Source: Streptomyces boluensis
Lineage (GTDB): Bacteria > Actinomycetota > Actinomycetes > Streptomycetales > Streptomycetaceae
Assembly (NCBI RefSeq): GCF_009908195.1
Contig: NZ_JAAAHS010000021.1
Coordinates: 1-41,554 of the forward strand
Direction: 5' to 3'
Length of the DNA stretch: 41,554 bases
A program made the translations under genes and the position numbers. This document shows, one piece after another, positions 37,915-41,554 of the stretch (the first letter of the stretch is position 1; each line of letters starts with the position of its first letter). Below the pieces are notes generated by a model that did not search any database, was not told the origin of the DNA, and was given only the letters and a program-made list of their open reading frames with translations.

Positions 37915-38069
37915 GGCTCGCCTCCGCGTGATGCTCTACCCCACGGCTCACCGCAGAACGATTCACGAAAGAGTGACGATCCCGGACAGACGGGGGCACA
38001 TCCGAGCGAGGCGGGCGAGCCGCGCGCCCGCCGCGGAGAATTCCCTGGTCAGACGTGCCGCCAAGTCCG

Positions 38070-38092
38070 TTGTCAGTGGCGGTTGTTACGTT
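38070..38092 (+). promoter_or_regulatory. Orphan RecA-independent DNA-damage promoter
   Basis: TTGTCAGTG (38070-38078), eight bases and TACGTT (38087-38092) match tTGTCRgtg-N8-TAnnnT at every specified position. Seven bases later is an ATG (38100) whose frame stops after three codons, so the promoter no longer drives an intact gene. Confidence 0.7.
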
Positions 38093-38107
38093 CTTCGGCA
38101 TGACGAT

Positions 38108-38167
38108 ATGACGGCCCCGGGCCAGCCGGGGCGACCGACCGAGCGGCGACTGCTCACCTACCCGTGA
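38108..38167 (+). pseudogene. Truncated 5' stub behind the orphan DNA-damage promoter
   Basis: The ATG at 38100 reads Met-Thr-Ile-stop. A second ATG at 38108 opens only 19 codons ([19 protein letters not shown]) before TGA at 38165, where the opposite-strand multicopper oxidase remnant begins. It looks like the start of a damage-inducible gene cut off by a deletion. A genuine tiny peptide cannot be excluded. Confidence 0.4.
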
Positions 38168-38337
38168 GCGCCCCCGCGAACGCCCGGCCCATGGCCCGGC
38201 CGCACGATCCCCATGCCCTCATGCCCCAGGAGGTGACGGTGGTACAGGAACCGCCCGTAGGCGCCGTCGCAGCGCCCCATGATGCGCGGCATCTGCTCAC
38301 CGGGAATGCGGAACGCGTCCTTCCAGCCTCGCTCGGG
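38158..38337 (-). pseudogene. Remnant of a multicopper oxidase C-terminus
   Basis: On the minus strand, directly after the phosphatase stop and in the same frame, the DNA reads [12 protein letters not shown], then [20 protein letters not shown] and [12 protein letters not shown] before TAG at 38158. This matches the last cupredoxin domain of CotA/bilirubin-oxidase-like multicopper oxidases, where the end is normally of the form YHCHxxEHEDxGMM. Here the copper-ligand Cys is Arg, and the acidic residues around the last His are Gly. There is no start and no upstream domain, so only about 58 codons of a decayed gene remain. Confidence 0.7.
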
Positions 38338-38769
38338 TCACCCCGCGAAGTCGCGCACGTACCGCCGCTGCCAAGGGGTTTCCACGGCGTGCCGGTCGTA
38401 GTGCCGACGCACGAACGCCACGGCCTCCCCGGTGGGTACGCCGTCGAGGACGGCAAGGCAGGCGAGCGCCGTGCCGGTGCGTCCGCGACCGCCACCGCAG
38501 GCGACCTCGACTCGCTCGGACCCGGTGCGCTCCCAGGCGACGCGCAGCACCGCACGGGCGTCCGCGCGGTCGCTCGGCAGCCGGAAGTCCGGCCAGCGCA
38601 ACCACCGGGACTCCCAGGCGACTTCGGGCGGCTGCTTCCCGAGCAGGAACACGCTGTACGTGGGCAACGGCCCGGCGGGCAGCGGCTTACGCAGCCCGCG
38701 CCCGCGCACCAGCCGCCCCGACGGCAGGCGCAGCACTCCGGTGGCCTCCAGGTCCCAGGTCTCGGTCAC
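38338..38769 (-). CDS. Protein tyrosine phosphatase-like protein
   Basis: This 143-residue protein has the cysteine-phosphatase P-loop C-x5-R as VACGGGRGRTGT (Cys91, Arg97). The usual histidine before the cysteine is Ala, a variation that may alter the cysteine's reactivity. Asp61 in RWPDFRLP is the candidate general acid on the WPD-like loop. I chose GTG 38769 because a TACGGT -10 lies six bases upstream, a leaderless arrangement. Target proteins are unknown. The stop codon at 38338 is followed in frame by the multicopper oxidase remnant. Confidence 0.85.
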   Translation of the reverse strand: MTETWDLEATGVLRLPSGRLVRGRGLRKPLPAGPLPTYSVFLLGKQPPEVAWESRWLRWPDFRLPSDRADARAVLRVAWERTGSERVEVACGGGRGRTGTALACLAVLDGVPTGEAVAFVRRHYDRHAVETPWQRRYVRDFAG

Positions 38770-38775
38770 GCCCAC

Positions 38776-38781
38776 ACCGTA
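38776..38781 (-). promoter_or_regulatory. -10 element of a leaderless phosphatase promoter
   Basis: On the minus strand TACGGT is followed by six bases and GTG 38769. No convincing -35 is visible. The same TACGGT-N6-start geometry is used by the macrolide glycosyltransferase. Confidence 0.45.
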
Positions 38782-38886
38782 GGCGGGCAGGCCGCCCGTA
38801 CGCCACGCGCACGCGAAGCCGCCGTCCGACGGCCCGAGCCCGCGCACTCGCTGTTCGTACGCCTGCTCCTGACCCTTCTCGTCCCG

Positions 38887-39762
38887 CTACTCGCCCGGCT
38901 TCGCGGAACCGTCCGGACCGCTGTTGCCGCTCTCCGAGGGCGGGAAGCCGTAGCGCAGGATGCGTCCCACGTCGCGCAGCACAGGGATGCGGGCGAGGAC
39001 GCGCATACCCAGGCGACCGGAGAGCGGGAGGTGTTCAAGGCCGGGTACGTCGACACTGCGGAGCGAGTCGAGCAGGGTCAGGCCCGGTGCCCAGGACTCC
39101 AGTTCCGCGGGGTCGTCGACGCCCCAGTGCAGGGTGGCCCCGGCGTTGCGCACGGCGGGCACCCGCTTCTGGAGCCGGATGCCGATCGTCCCGTACACAT
39201 CGAACAGCAGGCGGCCGCCGGGGAACCGCCCGGTGATGCCCTCGACGAGCCGGCGACCCTCCGCTTCGCGCAGGTACATCGTCAGGCCTTCGAAGACGGC
39301 CAAAGTCGGCCGGTCCGCGGGTACTTGCTCCAGCCAGCCGTCGGCGGTCACGGACGTGCCGATGGTGCGGTAGTCCACACCCTCCGGCTCGGGCAGCAGT
39401 CGGCGGCGCAGGTCGAGGACCTCGGGGAAGTCGACGTCGATCCAGCGCACCGAGGGTGGCGGTGCGATCCGGTGCACGCGCGTGTCCAGGCCGCACGCGA
39501 GGTGGAGCACGGTCGCGAAGGGCTGGGCGGCGAGGAACTCACGGGTCCACTCGTCCAGTTGGCGGGCGCGCAGGGCGATGCCCACGGCCGAGGTTCCCTT
39601 GACGCCGGTCTTGCTGAAGTCGTAGTCGACACGCCGCACGGCTCGGGCCGCCTCGTCGTCGTGCAGGACGGAGCGGGGCGAGCGGCTGTCAAGGGCCCGC
39701 CCGTACAGGGTGGCGAGCATGGTCTCCTGCGCGCCGGTCAGCATGATCTTCTCGTGGTCCAT
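38887..39762 (-). CDS. Class I SAM-dependent methyltransferase (leucine carboxyl methyltransferase family)
   Basis: This 291-residue protein matches the LCMT/PPM1-like family often annotated in actinomycetes as polyketide-type O-methyltransferases. The SAM-binding motif I is VLHLACGLDTRVHR (about residues 85-98), followed by VRWIDVDFPEVLDLRR and VFEGLTMYL. An N-terminal segment GVKGTSAVGIALRARQLDEW is characteristic. I chose ATG 39762 (MDHEKIML); an in-frame ATG 11 codons earlier lies across a 16-bp palindrome. No biosynthetic cluster surrounds it and the methyl acceptor is unknown. Confidence 0.85.
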   Translation of the reverse strand: MDHEKIMLTGAQETMLATLYGRALDSRSPRSVLHDDEAARAVRRVDYDFSKTGVKGTSAVGIALRARQLDEWTREFLAAQPFATVLHLACGLDTRVHRIAPPPSVRWIDVDFPEVLDLRRRLLPEPEGVDYRTIGTSVTADGWLEQVPADRPTLAVFEGLTMYLREAEGRRLVEGITGRFPGGRLLFDVYGTIGIRLQKRVPAVRNAGATLHWGVDDPAELESWAPGLTLLDSLRSVDVPGLEHLPLSGRLGMRVLARIPVLRDVGRILRYGFPPSESGNSGPDGSAKPGE

Positions 39763-39772
39763 GAGGCCCCAA

Positions 39773-39788
39773 ACTACGCACGCGTAGT
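39773..39788. promoter_or_regulatory. 16-bp palindrome before the methyltransferase gene
   Basis: ACTACGC-AC-GCGTAGT has 7-bp perfect arms and lies 11 bases before ATG 39762, where it would overlap the promoter. Its right half extends into the 14-mer CGCGTAGTGCCACA that also occurs upstream of the DUF1697 gene at 14240. Confidence 0.5.
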
Positions 39789-39885
39789 GCCACATCTCCT
39801 GGGGCTCGCGGCACCCTCGCGCGCGTGTCGATGCGTGGCGGGCGAGGGGTTCAGTGTGCCGAATCGACGTACGAGAAGGGGGAGT

Positions 39886-40398
39886 TCAGGAGATCCGGTA
39901 GCAGTGCGCGGGGTGGGCCGGTACGTCGAGTTCCGGTCGCCAGGCGGCGAGGATTCCGGCGGACGGCTCGAACAGCTCGGTGGGCAGCGCGTCGGCGGCG
40001 GTCCACGCCCAGCGCACGATCTTGTCCGGTTCGGTCACCTCGGCGGTCCCTCCGGCGGGCGCGGGCACCACTGCGGCGGCGGAGAGCCTGGTGACGCCCT
40101 GCTTGCCGTCGACCAGGACGGCGACGATGCGTACGGCTTCGGCGGACACCGAAAGGGCGGTCTCCTCGGCCAGTTCGCGGGCCGCGGTCTGCTCGAAGCT
40201 CTCGCCCGCGTCGACCTTGCCGCCGGGCAGTTCCCAGCGGTCGTCGTGCCCGAGGCCGAGCAGGATGCGCCCTTCCTCGTCGACGACGATCACGCCGACA
40301 CCGGTGACGCCGTTGGGCGCGGGGAACGCCCGGTCCGCCCGTTCGTTCTTGGGCGCGGCGGACCCGGGCGGCGTTCGACGGGACAAGGCGGGCTCCAA
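39886..40398 (-). CDS. Nudix hydrolase
   Basis: This 170-residue enzyme should hydrolyse a nucleoside diphosphate linked to another group. The Nudix box G-x5-E-x7-R-E-L-x-E-E is complete at residues 60-82 (GKVDAGESFEQTAARELAEE), except that the last glycine is Ala. GVGVIVVDEEGRILLGL is the usual first strand pair. The start is unsure: the longest frame begins at TTG 40398 without a ribosome site, and the first 30 residues are probably poorly conserved. MutT-like sanitising or ADP-sugar hydrolysis are both possible. Confidence 0.8.
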   Translation of the reverse strand: MEPALSRRTPPGSAAPKNERADRAFPAPNGVTGVGVIVVDEEGRILLGLGHDDRWELPGGKVDAGESFEQTAARELAEETALSVSAEAVRIVAVLVDGKQGVTRLSAAAVVPAPAGGTAEVTEPDKIVRWAWTAADALPTELFEPSAGILAAWRPELDVPAHPAHCYRIS

Positions 40399-40537
40399 CC
40401 TGCGAGTGCGGCGGCCGAGTTCGCTGCGCCTCGGCGTCGATCACCGTCACCGTATCCCCGCCGGGGCGAGCGCTCGTACGGGACCGCCGGTGCGGCCGCC
40501 ACTGCCCCACGGCCGCGCGGCGCGGCCGCCCTCGTCC

Positions 40538-40582
40538 GTCAGCGCGGTGCGGGTGCCCTCACCGGTCAGCGCGGTGCGGGTG
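40538..40582. repeat. 27-bp tandem duplication at the end of the last gene
   Basis: GTCAGCGCGGTGCGGGTG occurs at 40538-40555 and again at 40565-40582. The second copy holds the last codons and stop of the minus-strand gene; the first lies just downstream. As at the M14 and phosphatidyltransferase genes, the repeat unit includes a gene end. Confidence 0.75.
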
Positions 40583-41554
40583 TCAGGTGGGCCAGGTTGG
40601 CGGTCGCCGCCGCATGGCACGCGCCGCGCCCGTCGGCGCGGGCCACGATCCGGCCGTCGACGATCCGTACGGCGGACTCCGTTCCGTCGCTCACGGAGGG
40701 CACACCGGCCGCTGCCGCGAGCGCGCCGGAGGCGTCGTACACCACCTGGAGCCGGGGCCAGGAAGCGGCCGGGAAGGAGCTGCGCAGGCAGCCGACGACA
40801 TCAGCAACGGCCAGACGGGCGAGCGGGATGAACTCGTCCGGATGCCCGGAGACCAGCACCACAGTGACCCTCGCACCAGGCGGAGCCGCTCGTACCGCTT
40901 CCTCCACGGCCTCCAGACGGTGCACACCGAGCACCGCGAGCACGCCGTCGTCGGCGAACCGCGCGGGCGCATCACGCACCACGTCGACCGGCCCGCCGGC
41001 CGCCAGAGCTTCCGGTCCCGCTCCGCGCGCGGCCGCCGTCTCCTCGGGCGCCGACCAGGCTTCGTCAACCGGCCGGGCGGGCGGAACGTACGGCAGATGT
41101 GGCGGGTCCCAGTGCCCGTCGACGTCCAGGTCCGCGAGGCGCTCGCAGGCGGCGATCACGGTGAAGGGTTCGACGAACCCGGGGGCGGCATCGGCCAGTT
41201 GGCGCGCGCCGTGCAGAGCGGTGAGCGCGGACTCGGCCACGCGTACGAGACGGGTACGGGTGGCCGGACGTTCCCGGACACCGGGGCTCAGCCGCTCCAG
41301 GGCGAGGCCGAGCAGGATCGCGTTCAGCTTCATGAGCTGCCCGTACGCCTGGCGGATCCGGTCGTCGGCGAGGACTTCGGACATCAGATGGGTGTCGAGC
41401 CGCGCGCCCGCGTCACCACCGACGCCACGGCCCGCGTCACCGTCACCGTCACCGTCGGCGCCACCGCTCGTGACGCAGGCGGACCGGCCGTCGGCGAGCG
41501 GCAGGCGTGCCATCCAGGCACGCGCGAAGGCGGCGAGCGCGGTACGCCCCGCCC
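40566..41554 (-). CDS. Unidentified protein, 5' end beyond the window
   Basis: The frame is open from the window edge to the stop at 40566, and the residues before the first internal ATG (41513) read AGRTALAAFARAWMARLPL, which looks like continuing protein, so the gene is probably cut. At least 329 residues are visible. The middle is helical (LADDRIRQAYGQLMKLNAIL). The C-terminal 150 residues alternate strands and helices, with VVYDASGALAAAAGVPS reminiscent of a thioredoxin- or peroxiredoxin-like fold but without a visible CxxC. A Gly/Asp repeat (GDGDGDAGRG) splits the N-terminal part. I do not recognise the family. Confidence 0.6.
   Translation of the reverse strand, partial: AGRTALAAFARAWMARLPLADGRSACVTSGGADGDGDGDAGRGVGGDAGARLDTHLMSEVLADDRIRQAYGQLMKLNAILLGLALERLSPGVRERPATRTRLVRVAESALTALHGARQLADAAPGFVEPFTVIAACERLADLDVDGHWDPPHLPYVPPARPVDEAWSAPEETAAARGAGPEALAAGGPVDVVRDAPARFADDGVLAVLGVHRLEAVEEAVRAAPPGARVTVVLVSGHPDEFIPLARLAVADVVGCLRSSFPAASWPRLQVVYDASGALAAAAGVPSVSDGTESAVRIVDGRIVARADGRGACHAAATANLAHLTPAPR

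Noticed and set aside
38154..38555. A separate minus-strand gene covering the phosphatase and the multicopper oxidase remnant in another frame
   Set aside because: That frame has no motif, while the frame used by the phosphatase carries C-x5-R and, beyond the stop, the recognisable cupredoxin remnant.
1..41554. tRNA, rRNA, CRISPR, prophage or insertion-sequence content
   Set aside because: No cloverleaf with a CCA-adjacent acceptor, no rRNA-like stretch, no spaced repeats and no transposase, integrase or phage structural proteins were seen on either strand.

Overview
The window is about 72% GC by eye, with strong third-position GC bias, many GTG starts, ATGA or GTGA gene overlaps and leaderless TANNNT promoters. 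Together with actinobacterial protein families (SAV2148-type HEPN protein, DUF1707-FHA protein, OleD-like macrolide glycosyltransferase, SirA-type sulfite reductase) this points to a Streptomyces chromosome, outside the unstable arms as far as can be judged. I see no rRNA, tRNA, CRISPR array, phage or insertion sequence.

Region 1 (0.1-10.6 kb) is the assimilatory sulfate reduction locus, preceded by a GNAT acetyltransferase. A 27-codon leader peptide of the actinobacterial SRRHVDL type sits behind a likely leaderless promoter flanked by two tight palindromes. It is followed by sirA, a 59-residue CxxC zinc-ribbon-like protein, cysH, cysC, cysD, cysN, an SsuABC/TauABC-like transporter and a sirohydrochlorin ferrochelatase. 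Nearly every junction overlaps, so this looks like one operon: uptake, activation by CysDN and CysC, reduction by CysH and SirA, and siroheme supply for SirA.

Region 2 (10.6-23.1 kb) holds a processive family-2 glycosyltransferase coupled to a 49-residue membrane peptide, an aldo/keto reductase, DUF4440 and DUF1697 proteins, a secreted subtilase, a CDP-alcohol phosphatidyltransferase, an OleD/MGT-like glycosyltransferase whose promoter contains TetR-style operators, a sugar ABC transporter operon with its binding protein last, and an APH-fold kinase.

Region 3 (23.2-41.5 kb) carries a DEDDh exonuclease behind a RecA-independent DNA-damage promoter motif, the HEPN protein, an MFS exporter, a divergent LysR/dihydrolipoamide-dehydrogenase-like pair, an M14 carboxypeptidase, a DUF1707-FHA protein, a GNAT enzyme with an upstream mini-ORF, TreZ, an M24 aminopeptidase and a metallophosphoesterase flanking a 31-bp inverted repeat, a PDZ protein, a protein tyrosine phosphatase, a methyltransferase, a Nudix hydrolase and an unidentified gene cut by the window end.

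The most unusual signals are not genes. The palindrome CACGCGCGCGTG occurs ten times between 26.4 and 36.6 kb and I found it nowhere else in the window. A deletion scar at 38.07-38.34 kb joins an orphan DNA-damage promoter to the decayed tail of a multicopper oxidase that has lost its copper-ligand cysteine. Several gene ends and spacers carry different 6-40 bp tandem repeats, and one such repeat has expanded inside a lipoprotein signal peptide. All positions, counts and family assignments were made by reading the sequence; no database search was run.
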